A stretch of 64,000 nt of DNA from Alteromonas lipotrueiana (GTDB taxonomy: Bacteria > Pseudomonadota > Gammaproteobacteria > Enterobacterales > Alteromonadaceae), in contig NZ_JAESDK010000005.1 in the NCBI RefSeq assembly GCF_019249245.1, positions 1-64,000 of the forward strand, read 5' to 3'. Below the pieces are notes generated by a model. That model worked only from the letters and a program-made list of their open reading frames with translations, did no database searches and was not told where the DNA came from. Made by a program: the position numbers and the translations under genes. This document shows positions 55,494 to 64,000 of this stretch, piece after piece. Numbering within the stretch: the stretch's first letter is position 1; every line of letters begins with the position of its first letter.

Positions 55494-56775
55494 AACGTTG
55501 CTCCAACGATTCAGTATCACTCTCTTTTAAGTGAAACTTAATTGTAACTATCGTACCCGGAAAGCGAGCTTTACTCATTTTACGGATGTAATTGGCGTTC
55601 GGTGGCTGAAAAAAGTCATTATCTTCATTAAAATAAAGTAAGTGCCTTTTAGATACATGATCCTTCGATGGCATATATTTTCCATCAAAGTAAACATAAA
55701 TATCTCCACTTACGACAGACATTTCAATATGCTTATCTCCATTTTCTGTACATTCTTGTGTAATATTTTCAAAAAATAATAACAAGTCAGTGAAACCTTG
55801 ACCTCTTGTACTATCAATATCGAGTTTCGAAGATACATTTTCCTGAAAAGCCATAACTGTCAAAAGCTCTTCTAGCGAAACATTTTTTCTATGTAGGTTA
55901 GTATAACCGTCGACTCTGCTATTTATTTCATCTACATTAAGCTTATCAATAAATGTTTGAGCTATTGATTTACCGAAATTGAAAATTGAAATTTGTTGAT
56001 AAATTTCATCTTTTGAATTTCTGTCCATGTATCCATAGAACTGCCAATGAGTTTCATCAATATCCGCATGGTCTTCTGCATTTCCAATTAGCTCACCTAT
56101 TATAGCAGCCAGTTCTGTCCCAGCCTCTTCGGTAAGTTTGCGATCTACTGTTTCTAAACATTCATCCATATATTCTATGAAATTGACTGCTGCTTGAGTT
56201 TTCTTATCGCTACAGAATAAATCGATCTTCTCTTTTTTAGTGCATATTGTTTTAAAAACTTTAATCGTCTTTGGATCAGATTTTGATACCTGAAGTTTTT
56301 CCGCTTTTATATGCTCTACGATTCCAATAGAATTTAACATTGGAGAAAGATCTTCATTTTCTGGATAAACTCCTTTAATACTAATACGATTATTGTTTTT
56401 ATTTTTTTTCGTTTTGACACTAAGTACAGATTGACCTAGCAGCACTTCTGCGGAAAGATCATGCTTTGGCATTTCAGAATGATCAATAATTAATTCTTTA
56501 AGCTTCTTCTGCCTGCCTATTTTTGTTATGTCTGAAATCAATGTCAATGTCCACTCTGGATTAGTAAGCATTGAAAAATCTTCAGTTATCTTTGCCGTTA
56601 CACTTCTATTTTTAGGTAAATTTGTTGTTGAGCTAATTGAACAAAGCTGCTCTAAAACAAACGCTCTCGCTTCTAGATATTGGCTATCTTTTCCATCATT
56701 TTGTCGTACTGAACGACCTGCCTGCTTTGCATGCTTTCTCTGAAGGTAAAGAAAAGAATCTGTCATCTTTTTCAT
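55483..56775 (-). CDS. GHKL-type ATP-binding protein with probable STAS-like N-terminal domain, first gene of the island operon
   Basis: The 430-residue protein has, in order: a basic N-terminus; a region (about 75-160) with the beta-helix pattern of STAS-like folds (KELIIDHSEM, ISIKGVYPENEDLSPMLNSIG); and a GHKL ATPase domain with N-box GELIGNAEDHAD (227-238, Asn232), a G1-like IFNFGKSIAQ (264-273, Asn where Asp is usual) and G2-like STRGQGFTDLL (322-332). There is no His-kinase dimerisation domain and no receiver. The Asn variant suggests altered ATPase or kinase activity. AT-rich and unlike the core neighbours, it looks transferred. Confidence 0.7.
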   Translation of the reverse strand: MKKMTDSFLYLQRKHAKQAGRSVRQNDGKDSQYLEARAFVLEQLCSISSTTNLPKNRSVTAKITEDFSMLTNPEWTLTLISDITKIGRQKKLKELIIDHSEMPKHDLSAEVLLGQSVLSVKTKKNKNNNRISIKGVYPENEDLSPMLNSIGIVEHIKAEKLQVSKSDPKTIKVFKTICTKKEKIDLFCSDKKTQAAVNFIEYMDECLETVDRKLTEEAGTELAAIIGELIGNAEDHADIDETHWQFYGYMDRNSKDEIYQQISIFNFGKSIAQTFIDKLNVDEINSRVDGYTNLHRKNVSLEELLTVMAFQENVSSKLDIDSTRGQGFTDLLLFFENITQECTENGDKHIEMSVVSGDIYVYFDGKYMPSKDHVSKRHLLYFNEDNDFFQPPNANYIRKMSKARFPGTIVTIKFHLKESDTESLEQRYDS

Positions 56776-57612
56776 ATTTTTAAAGTAAATCCCATTTTTT
56801 ATTATTAAATCATTCCATTTATATAAAAATTTTGTAACGACGGTAAAAATACAAATTTTAGGTTGAAAAAAAGCAATATACTTAAGTTAAGTTACTATCA
56901 ATTAAAAACAAAGAACGACAATTAATTACCAAAATTTTAAATTTAAAAAATTTAATTTCTTCATTTCAGGATCACGGTACTGACGCTAGAGTATCAATAT
57001 GAGTTGGTAATCATTATATAGATAAATATATAAGCGCTCTTTAAAGCCAAGAAAAGTATAGCCGACCTCGACTTTATTGGAAACACGGAACTCCACTACT
57101 ACTTAACTGTCAATTTGAGTATGAACTTATCAGTAAACATGACAGTCCTGTATGAGCCACTACACTCTATGAGTTATTATAGGCTTTCGTATTAAGGTTG
57201 GATATATAGTAAAGTGTAAATCTTATCTCTCTTTTTAGGGCAGTTCGAAGTCTGACCCGCCCTTATGCCACCATCTTTGTTTCGCCCCTCTGTAACGCGG
57301 TGAGGGGGGGACCATCATTATCGATACATCGAGAGCATTTCGCTACTTGAGTGTACATATTGTATACGATGACCTAACCTAATATTTTTGTCCCTAATTT
57401 ATGGGATGTCTGTCGAACTTCACAGTAACTGGGTTACAAGTCAATACAGACCCCCATACGCTTATCCGGCTGTATTTTACAAACCTCGACCGTGGGCTTC
57501 AACAACGTATACGGCCGATACCACAGTGATTTTGCTATTATAACACGTTCCCCAGAATGGCGAATAACTGTATTAATGTCGTGTCTCTTTTTAAAACATA
57601 TTGAGTCTGAAC
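56776..57612. other. gene-free stretch of 837 bases beside the island operon
   Basis: AT-rich for the first 250 bases (promoter side of the operon). Near 57277-57307 CCCCTC-11-GAGGGG forms a stem. No ORF above about 60 codons with family likeness is seen, and no integrase, tRNA or direct repeats that would mark an attachment site. It may hold the debris of the insertion event. Confidence 0.4.
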
Positions 57613-58338
57613 TTATCTCGACCGTTTAACTAATGGGCCCAGCCTGGCATTTTGCAGACCAAAAATATCCGTTACCTGAGCCAGGAACAGCTCGCCGGTA
57701 GCCACTGCATCGGCAAAAGCATTATGCGCCAGGTACGGTGGCAAGCCGCGATTTTCCCGTATGCTGGTTAAGCGCAGGTCGGGTTTAACCATACCAGAGC
57801 TTACTGACATCGAACGCTCAATAGCCAACGTGTCTAAAAACACCAGCGGTAGCTCTATGTGTTCAGGTAAATCAAGTAAAGTATGCAAAAATTGCCGCTC
57901 AATCCATGCGCCATGGGCAATCACCACCTTGCCAGCCAATGCCTGTAGCAGCAAAGGGCCTAACTTCACTACCGCCATTCCGCGGTTAAGTGTTTCAGGA
58001 ACAATATGATTAATAATCGCGGTATCAGGCACCACACTATGACCTGTATCTACATAGTAATGCTGTGCAGTTGATAACGATAATACCGGAAATTTCAGGC
58101 TTACCATGCCTACCGACAATATTGCATCCATGGATGCATCCAGGCCCGATGTTTCAAAATCCAGCACCACACATTCAACATCTTTAAGCCGGGTTTCTGG
58201 GTGCGGCAATTTGTGGTCAAAAAAGGTTTTAAGCTGGGGGTCAAAGTGGTTTTTCGCTAAAGCATAACGGCGTTTTTTTTCGGCGCTCACCAGCGGATGA
58301 AAACGTGTTAGCCAGGCCTGCCAGAAGTTTTGTTTCAT
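57613..58338 (-). CDS. DnaQ-type 3'-5' exonuclease (DEDD family)
   Basis: The 241-residue protein shows the ExoI motif VVLDFETSGLDASMDAILSV, a middle VIAHGAWIERQFL and the final AHNAFADAVATGELFLAQ. It is a stand-alone proofreading-like nuclease acting on DNA or RNA. Its start overlaps the CBS-domain gene stop by four bases, so they are translationally coupled, a pairing seen in other proteobacteria. Confidence 0.88.
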   Translation of the reverse strand: MKQNFWQAWLTRFHPLVSAEKKRRYALAKNHFDPQLKTFFDHKLPHPETRLKDVECVVLDFETSGLDASMDAILSVGMVSLKFPVLSLSTAQHYYVDTGHSVVPDTAIINHIVPETLNRGMAVVKLGPLLLQALAGKVVIAHGAWIERQFLHTLLDLPEHIELPLVFLDTLAIERSMSVSSGMVKPDLRLTSIRENRGLPPYLAHNAFADAVATGELFLAQVTDIFGLQNARLGPLVKRSR

Positions 58339-60194
58339 CGAAGCAAACCTGCCGAATTAAAACGTAGCTGAGCTGCCTCCTGATAACGTGAGATAATGCG
58401 AAATGCGTCTTTAAGGTGGTTTCGTTCAAAAGCGGTAAGTTGCGACGGGGCAATTAAATTATCCTGCTTTGCCCCATGACAGACGAGTTCGCTTTGGTGT
58501 TTAAAACGAACCATATTGATAAACTGAAATGCTTCAATAAGCTCGTTACGACTGACTTCGTTAATAACCTTGCTATTTGCTGCATCGCGCAGGCGATGGG
58601 TAGTTTCGGTTGCCGAGCTACCTGCCACCAGCGCGTATACCCGGGCCAGGTCTACTATTAAATTAACGGCCTGACGTTTAATATTCAGTACCTGCCGGTT
58701 GTCCCCATCACGGGTTAGCACAAATTTTCGAAATAAACCCAGGGGCGGACTGACACGTAAAGAGTTGGCCACCAGCATTGCAAAAAAGCGGTTGTGTCCT
58801 TCAACCCGGGCTAATAACGATTGCTTTAAGGCCGCCACCAGATGATCGGTTCCATACAAAAATCGAAGATCCAGAAACACACTGATATCGAGCAAGTTTT
58901 GTAGCTCAGTTTCTGCCACCCACTCTTTGACATAGTCTTGCCAGGTGGCCAGGGGCACCCGCCAGCGTTCATTACTGGCCATAATATTACCCGTACAATG
59001 GGGATAACCACATTCGTTCAGGGCATCACAAACATAGTCTGCCAATGCTTTAAAGTATTTAATTTCATCATCCTGGGGCTCCCATTGTAAAATGATACCG
59101 TTGTCCTGGTCCGACCCCAGATGCATTTCAAAACGCGCCTGCGAACCGGCACAAAACCAGGCATAGGGTATGGGCGGTGGCCCCAGCTTTGTTTCAGCCA
59201 ACTGCAAAATACGCTTGTTAAATGCATCAGCAATTAAGGTGACCATTTGCTGAATTGCCCGGGAGTCAACCCGGGCCGCCTGAAGTGCTTCAAACACAGA
59301 CTGACGCTGAGGCACCAGTGCAATCAACTCTTTAAGCGTGGTTTGTCGATAAATCTGACTGATTAAATATATTGCCTGAACGTGAGAGTTTTCTACCAGA
59401 CTGGTCGCGGTCAGAACGCCGACTACAGCGTCGTTTTCTATAACCGGTAAACTACGCACATTATGCTGCATCATAATCTCGATAGCCTGCAATAACGGCG
59501 CTTCAGGATTTACCGTACGCAAATGGCGGGTGATTATCTCTTTTACCGCCACCGAGGTATCCATTCCAGTGGCCAGTACGCGCGTGGTCATATCTCGGTC
59601 GGTTACCATCCCCACCAGTGTATCGCCGTTAAATACCAATGCGCTGGAACGATGCATTTTTGCCATAACCTGAGCCACTTCGCGAATTGACATTTCTGTG
59701 TCGACCCGCGCAACCCGGCGGTTCATTACCTCTTTCACACTTCGCAAGTACAGTGCTTCTTCGCCTTCCTGATGGGCAGAGGAATGCGCAAGTCGAACCG
59801 ATTCCTGAGAAGAAAAGTGATTTCGTATGTTCGGATTCTGATCGATTAAAGCTGACAATACTTTTTTAGGTATGCGATACAGGAGCGTATTTTCAATTCC
59901 CCGTAAGGTATAACCGCATTCACCCTCACGGTACAGCTGGCTAAATCCGAATAAATCGCCATCGGCCAGGCGGGTACGCAGGCTGCCATCATGATGGCGC
60001 TGCTCCACTGCTCCGGTTCTGACAATATACAGACCCTGCCCAACAATCTGCTCGCCCGGCAATACCTCGTTTTTCTTCAGATACATAATATCGACCGACG
60101 TGGCCAGCGACTCACGTTCCTCATCGCTGAGGAGATCGAAGGGATCAATTTTTGCTAAAAAGCCGACAATATTTGGCAGTAATGCAGATTCCAT
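58335..60194 (-). CDS. cNMP-binding, CBS-pair and DUF294 nucleotidyltransferase-like protein
   Basis: About 619 residues from ATG 60194 (a GTG 12 bases upstream is the alternative). Domains in order: cyclic nucleotide-binding fold (residues about 15-130), two CBS domains (about 150-275, with VTDRDMTTRVL and VGVLTATSLVE), DUF294 nucleotidyltransferase (about 300-450, with GSQARFEMHLGSDQDNGI) and DUF294 C-terminal domain. It likely senses nucleotides and controls the coupled exonuclease or another target; exact role unknown. Confidence 0.88.
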   Translation of the reverse strand: MESALLPNIVGFLAKIDPFDLLSDEERESLATSVDIMYLKKNEVLPGEQIVGQGLYIVRTGAVEQRHHDGSLRTRLADGDLFGFSQLYREGECGYTLRGIENTLLYRIPKKVLSALIDQNPNIRNHFSSQESVRLAHSSAHQEGEEALYLRSVKEVMNRRVARVDTEMSIREVAQVMAKMHRSSALVFNGDTLVGMVTDRDMTTRVLATGMDTSVAVKEIITRHLRTVNPEAPLLQAIEIMMQHNVRSLPVIENDAVVGVLTATSLVENSHVQAIYLISQIYRQTTLKELIALVPQRQSVFEALQAARVDSRAIQQMVTLIADAFNKRILQLAETKLGPPPIPYAWFCAGSQARFEMHLGSDQDNGIILQWEPQDDEIKYFKALADYVCDALNECGYPHCTGNIMASNERWRVPLATWQDYVKEWVAETELQNLLDISVFLDLRFLYGTDHLVAALKQSLLARVEGHNRFFAMLVANSLRVSPPLGLFRKFVLTRDGDNRQVLNIKRQAVNLIVDLARVYALVAGSSATETTHRLRDAANSKVINEVSRNELIEAFQFINMVRFKHQSELVCHGAKQDNLIAPSQLTAFERNHLKDAFRIISRYQEAAQLRFNSAGLLR

Positions 60195-60281
60195 AATTTG
60201 TCTCACCGGTTATAAAGCTATTGGGGGCGAAGTCGCACTTTATTGCTCACGTTACCGCCTGGGTCTGACAACAAGCGTATG

Positions 60282-60581
60282 TCAGGGAATATATACCGCC
60301 AGGCTAAGCAATTTTCGCTGGCCTTTTTCAATTCGGCTAACACTGTGCGAATATAAATCGGGTCTGAATAAATAGATTCGCTTTAGCCATGAGAATATTA
60401 CTTTGTCGGCCGAAAACTCCCCGCCCGCCTCAGGCTTTTTAATCACAATATTAAGTTTGTAATAACGACCGCTGCCCATAGGGTCATGATGACGTAAAAC
60501 CTGATGACCAGTGGGGTAGGTCACCAGATTCAGTGCCACTCCTTTAAAACTAAAGAGGGGTTTGTTTGTGACTTTGGCCAA
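60282..60581 (-). CDS. mini 2OG-Fe(II) oxygenase-like protein
   Basis: The 99-residue protein reads like a minimal double-stranded beta-helix oxygenase: HxD as H31-H32-D33 (RHHDPMG), a distal His79 (DLYSHSVSRI) and Arg89 (GQRKLLSLAVYI) for 2-oxoglutarate. The core fold is shorter than usual (families run to 180-250 residues). It lies upstream of the CBS gene on the same strand. Substrate unknown. Confidence 0.7.
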   Translation of the reverse strand: MAKVTNKPLFSFKGVALNLVTYPTGHQVLRHHDPMGSGRYYKLNIVIKKPEAGGEFSADKVIFSWLKRIYLFRPDLYSHSVSRIEKGQRKLLSLAVYIP

Positions 60582-60713
60582 TGTTTTTGCCTTAATATTT
60601 TACCGTAGAGACAGGCATCAAATACTGGCATAGGACAAAATGTAAAGGAAGGAGCAAACCGGGCGTAAGCAGATGAATTTGTTATGACGTGTAACGTTTT
60701 GGCAGGAGTAAAT

Positions 60714-60746
60714 CAGGGTTGAACCACAATGTTCGGTTCAACCCTG
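60714..60746 (-). terminator. terminator-like hairpin after the large lipoprotein gene
   Basis: CAGGGTTGAACC-9 bases-GGTTCAACCCTG is a perfect 12-bp stem nine bases past the lipoprotein stop. On the minus strand only ATTTAC follows, a weak tail. Confidence 0.7.
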
Positions 60747-60754
60747 TTAGCAAA

Positions 60755-62701
60755 CTATTTTATTTGACCAATTTTGCGCATTTGGTCACGCCAGGCCCGG
60801 TACATATGAGCCTCCTGCTCACTTTGTCGCATCGTTTCTTTTAGGCCGATGCTAGTCTGCATTGTTTTACTATTTGAATTGTTGCTGTTGCAATAGTTTG
60901 GCAAAGCGGTGGTTGTAATACCTTTGCCTGCAACAAACACCCCACCGCTTTCTTCATTCCAGACATCAAAGACCGTTTCGTACAGATCATACATTTCAGG
61001 ACTTTTAATCACCTGATAGTTAAGATAAGACGAAGCGTCAAATCCATGGCCACCCGCATAGGCGGTCAGTGCAATATTATATTGACTGACCAATGTTGCA
61101 GCTTGTCTGATACCGTAGCGCAGACCCGGCGTGCTACCTTGCTCATAAAACCGGCCAGTGCCATCTACAAACTGACGTGTATCGGTAAGCATAGCCTGAG
61201 CGTTGTCAATGCTGAACTGAGTCGCAGAGGTATTGTATACCAAAGGATCTACCGCCAGGCTGTCGATAAGATGTCCGGGCGCCTGACTTTGCTCAAAGTG
61301 GGTAATTAACGCCCCCTCTAATAACTGTTGATTGTAAGTAAGCGGACTTTTGGTGTCTTGAACCGTGCCTGCCAGCACGCTTACCACACGTTCAGCATCG
61401 TTGCCCCAGATATCATCAAACAATGCAGCAATTTCAAGCGTACGGGCTGCCTGCCAGTTGCTAATGAGCATATTTTCCTGCTGTAAAGTCGACAGGTTTT
61501 CCATAGCTGGTGCGCCATGAGCGTCGGGCCAGCGAATTAAAGCCTGCGCCAGCGCATAGTCTCGGCCCTGACGTTGCGGAAAAGTTCGCTTAGATAACTC
61601 GTTGCCTAATTCAAGATACAACACCCGATTGGTTGCAAGCTGGTTGTGTAACAAGGTGGCTAAACTTTTTATATAGTCATCGCCGGCCGCCAGCGGCACA
61701 TTTAGCCACAGATGCGACGCTGACTGGTTAGCAAGCTCAGCCATAAGCTCGTAAGGCGCTCCGCTACCTGTGCCCCAGTGGCTATGCGTTAACTTAACCC
61801 GGCTGTTCCAGTCTTGCAGGGTCAAGGCCGTTTGCTCATCATCAAACACACCATACAATGCGGCATTGCTGATCCACTGTGTAGGCCGAATGACTTTTGC
61901 TGATTTTAAATAGTTCAGATATTCCTGAGTAAACAAAGCATCGTTTTGACTATCAGGACGCAGCAACCGTAGGTTGCGTAGATAATTACCCGACTGTTGC
62001 GGGTCGGTATCAATAATAGATACCGTGACTGCGCCCTGCCCGGCATAATCAAGTTGGATCTGGCCAGCCTGCTGGTCAACAATACTCACGTTTTCAAATT
62101 CAAACTCTCCTTCACCCTCAAAGGTGAAGGTATAAATGCCAGGAGCATAAGCGTTATCTATGTCGGCGGTCATTACCGTAGTAAAAATAGCCTCAGCACG
62201 ATCGCCATTTTTTAGCTGCATACTTACCGGCCAGCCGTCAGCATCAACGTTGATTTTTTGACTTAGCTGAGCATCGAAGCTTTTTGCCTGTTTTACAAAC
62301 CAGCCGTGTTGAAGGCTGTCCAGACTTTCACCTGTTTTACCCGATGTTTTCATCACATCGGTAAATGTCCAGGCGGTCATATCTGAATTAATTTTTGCCA
62401 GCTGGGCGCCCAGCCTGAACTGCTCAGGTGCAGCACTAACCGTTTCGGTCAGGTTGCCCACCGGAACATTAATTAACCCTCCCGACTGACCTGCTGGTGG
62501 CGGTGTGCTGGTGGGTGGTTGCTGAACAGGAATATTAGAAGATGAACCTGGAAGCGGACCGGAAGCGCTTGGCACTGGTGTTGCCTGGTTTACTTCAGGC
62601 ACACTTTGGGGCGTTTCAGGCTCACTGCTTCCGCCTGAACCACATGCAGTGATTAGGGTTGTACAGGCTATCATCGAGATGTAAATAATTGATTTGTTCA
62701 T
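60755..62701 (-). CDS. large lipoprotein, possible glycoside hydrolase-like TIM-barrel protein
   Basis: The 648-residue protein has a lipobox (TTLITAC) followed by a Gly/Ser/Pro-rich linker (residues 20-75). The middle has a galactose-binding-like or jelly-roll part (around 130-240) and the C-terminal half looks like a TIM-barrel hydrolase: RVLYLELGNELSKR suggests a catalytic Glu of clan GH-A, with LAVDPLVYN and YGIRQAATLVSQYN later. I cannot assign a family. It is likely anchored on the outer membrane and may act on polysaccharide. Confidence 0.6.
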   Translation of the reverse strand: MNKSIIYISMIACTTLITACGSGGSSEPETPQSVPEVNQATPVPSASGPLPGSSSNIPVQQPPTSTPPPAGQSGGLINVPVGNLTETVSAAPEQFRLGAQLAKINSDMTAWTFTDVMKTSGKTGESLDSLQHGWFVKQAKSFDAQLSQKINVDADGWPVSMQLKNGDRAEAIFTTVMTADIDNAYAPGIYTFTFEGEGEFEFENVSIVDQQAGQIQLDYAGQGAVTVSIIDTDPQQSGNYLRNLRLLRPDSQNDALFTQEYLNYLKSAKVIRPTQWISNAALYGVFDDEQTALTLQDWNSRVKLTHSHWGTGSGAPYELMAELANQSASHLWLNVPLAAGDDYIKSLATLLHNQLATNRVLYLELGNELSKRTFPQRQGRDYALAQALIRWPDAHGAPAMENLSTLQQENMLISNWQAARTLEIAALFDDIWGNDAERVVSVLAGTVQDTKSPLTYNQQLLEGALITHFEQSQAPGHLIDSLAVDPLVYNTSATQFSIDNAQAMLTDTRQFVDGTGRFYEQGSTPGLRYGIRQAATLVSQYNIALTAYAGGHGFDASSYLNYQVIKSPEMYDLYETVFDVWNEESGGVFVAGKGITTTALPNYCNSNNSNSKTMQTSIGLKETMRQSEQEAHMYRAWRDQMRKIGQIK

Positions 62702-62886
62702 AACTGCAACACACTTCGTTAACGTCAGAATTTGCGTTTTGCAAGCTGACAGGGCAGGAGCAGTAAGAGTAGCTTCTTGGTTGGTAAACCCCTATGAAAA
62801 CGAGGTATAAGTACTAATACGCAAGTATTTACAGGGCGTAAAACTTTGTCTAAAGTGTATTTTTTTAGTTTAAATAACAATAACTT

Positions 62887-62912
62887 GATTTTTAGTTAGC
62901 AAGCTAAAAATC
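62887..62912. repeat. perfect inverted repeat between rimI and the large lipoprotein gene
   Basis: GATTTTTAG-TTAGCAAG-CTAAAAATC forms a 9-bp stem. It sits about 190 bases upstream of the lipoprotein start and 34 bases past the rimI stop; either an operator or a weak terminator. A second AT-rich hairpin, AAATTAGG-AAAC-CCTAATTT, covers the rimI stop (62933-62952). Confidence 0.5.
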
Positions 62913-62945
62913 GTGGAAAATTTGAAAGGTATAAATTAGGAAACC

Positions 62946-63413
62946 CTAATTTTCAGGATTTAATGTACAACTCATGATAAGCGCATCTTCTGCTGAAGAG
63001 CTTGAGTCGGCGGCAGGATAATAGCCTTTACGCGTTTCAAAAAGTTTAAACCCACTGGATGTATACAGTGAAATCGCAACATGGTTACTTGCCCGCACCT
63101 CAAGCCATAGCGTTGCCATATTATGCGTAGCGCAATAGTTTATGACATCGTGTAATAGCCTTCGACCAGCCTGCTGGCCGCGTGCCGCCGTGTGAATTCC
63201 AATATCAATCAGTGTAGCTTCGTCTGCTACCATCAATACAATGGCATACCCAATCAGCTTTTCACGCTGACGCACAACACGTAAACAGTAAGGTGTGGTG
63301 GTGCTATCGACAAAGGTTTCAAATCGCCAGGGATTCGGTACTACCTGACAGTGAAGCGCATGTGCCAACGCAATTTCCCGTTCGTTTGCAGTGTCAATAC
63401 AAAATGAATCCAT
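62946..63413 (-). CDS. rimI: ribosomal protein S18 alanine N-acetyltransferase
   Basis: About 155 residues from ATG 63413, which has AGGGG eight bases upstream; a start at 63446 is possible but would overlap holD. The GNAT fold has ATLIDIGIHTAARGQQAGRR (acetyl-CoA loop) and LWLEVRASNHVAISLYTSSG. RimI acetylates the S18 N-terminus. holD-rimI order is as in E. coli. Confidence 0.9.
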   Translation of the reverse strand: MDSFCIDTANEREIALAHALHCQVVPNPWRFETFVDSTTTPYCLRVVRQREKLIGYAIVLMVADEATLIDIGIHTAARGQQAGRRLLHDVINYCATHNMATLWLEVRASNHVAISLYTSSGFKLFETRKGYYPAADSSSSAEDALIMSCTLNPEN

Positions 63414-63418
63414 ACGTT

Positions 63419-63910
63419 TCACCCCTGCTGTAACATTGCTTGCCATAGCTGCTTCTTATCTGCGGCGGTCAAATCTGCCGGGGCTACCGGTAAAACAACG
63501 AGGGTTGAGGTTACCTTTAGTGATGTACCAATGACTACCTCACAGGCCTTAGCATTTGGCATAATCAAAGCTAGGGCGTGCTCAATATCAACGAGTAAAT
63601 TTTTAGCGTCGGTTTGTTGGGCGGCGGTAAGCGGAGTTACCGAAGCCGCTGATGCGGTTTTAGGTTTAGGCTGGGCAGGAGATACTGTATCGGGCTGTGT
63701 TTCACTAGCCGCACTTTTTGTATCATCATTTAGGTTAGAGCGTAATGCAGCAAGTTGCTCTATACGATTTGGCGAAGCCTGGATTCTGGTTGTTACTGCC
63801 TGGGGCCCTTCTGACCCGGAAGAATCTTCAGAAGATACGTGCTGTTCAGCGGGCAACCATACGCAAATACCCATTTGTTGCAATGCCGCTATTTGAGAAA
63901 AATTTAACAC
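63419..63910 (-). CDS. holD: DNA polymerase III psi subunit
   Basis: The 163-residue protein begins QIAALQQMGICVWLPAEQ, as in HolD, and ends with DLTAADKKQLWQAMLQQ. Psi links the clamp loader to SSB through chi. It is longer than the E. coli protein (137); the excess is a Ser/Ala/Pro-rich linker near residues 40-100. rimI follows after five bases or overlaps. Confidence 0.85.
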   Translation of the reverse strand: MLNFSQIAALQQMGICVWLPAEQHVSSEDSSGSEGPQAVTTRIQASPNRIEQLAALRSNLNDDTKSAASETQPDTVSPAQPKPKTASAASVTPLTAAQQTDAKNLLVDIEHALALIMPNAKACEVVIGTSLKVTSTLVVLPVAPADLTAADKKQLWQAMLQQG

Positions 63911-63976
63911 GGTTTGTTCAACCTGAAGCCAAAGAGGTAATACACTAGACTGAAATAATCATAAAAGAAAGGAAAG

Positions 63977-64000
63977 TGGCAGGGGTGGAGGGACTCGAAC
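63977..64000 (-). tRNA. tRNA gene, 3' end only, probably tRNA-Trp
   Basis: On the minus strand the last 24 bases read GTTCGAGTC, then CCTCCACCCCTG and an encoded CCA: T loop, 3' acceptor strand, G discriminator. The 3' end closely resembles tRNA-Trp of gammaproteobacteria (GTTCGAGTCTCTCCGCCCCT-type). The anticodon is outside the window, so identity is inferred. Confidence 0.7.

Noticed and set aside
1-64000. CRISPR array, prophage or rRNA operon
   Set aside because: No regularly spaced repeat units, no phage structural genes and no rRNA-like sequence were seen.

Overview
The window looks like chromosomal DNA of a marine gammaproteobacterium of the Alteromonadales, probably an Alteromonadaceae member. 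This is inferred from gene content and order: motY (sodium-type flagellar motor) divergent from rnt, prfB-lysS, holD-rimI, aroC-prmB opposite smrB, prkA-yeaH-spoVR, many large TonB receptors, and moderate GC. No species name can be supported from sequence alone.

Layout. 1-5600 is an accessory stretch: an internally deleted IS256-family element, a serine hydrolase, a decayed integron (two attC-like sites, two minus-strand cassette genes and a broken integron integrase reading the other way), a metallo-beta-lactamase-fold lipoprotein and an IS3-family fragment. 5600-20200 is a mosaic of small metabolic and regulatory units: PadR/APC permease, WD40-like lipoprotein, cytochrome-Vgb fusion, SDR, quinone oxidoreductase/LysR, XRE-cupin/BenE, a tandem repeat patch, SDR-glpQ, motY/rnt and bfd behind a Fur-like box. 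20200-27700 is a FecI-FecR-TonB receptor cassette with a second, closely similar TonB receptor upstream. 28000-50800 is mostly conserved core: grxD, sodB, prkA-yeaH-spoVR, aroC-prmB-MFS, smrB, lytic transglycosylase, gshA, M16 peptidase, HPt protein, pseudouridine synthase, panE, lysS, prfB (with programmed frameshift) and an FMN reductase. 50800-54150 holds argS and prfC.

Between prfC and a DnaQ-type exonuclease sits an AT-rich island (about 54300-57600). It carries a compact three-gene operon: a GHKL-type ATPase with a probable STAS-like N-terminal domain, a small STAS-like (DUF4325-type) protein and a membrane-anchored coiled-coil-like protein. This is the best candidate for an undescribed system, perhaps a partner-switching or defence module. 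From 57600 to the end come exonuclease and CBS/cNMP/DUF294 signalling genes, a mini 2OG-Fe(II) oxygenase, a large lipoprotein, rimI, holD and the 3' end of a tRNA gene.

A second noteworthy item is a gene-free stretch at 39306-39695. It has a near-perfect Fur-like palindrome followed by a promoter-like spacing, a 9-bp hairpin and a terminator-like T-run, which together look like an iron-regulated small RNA. All function calls come from reading motifs by eye; no database search was run.
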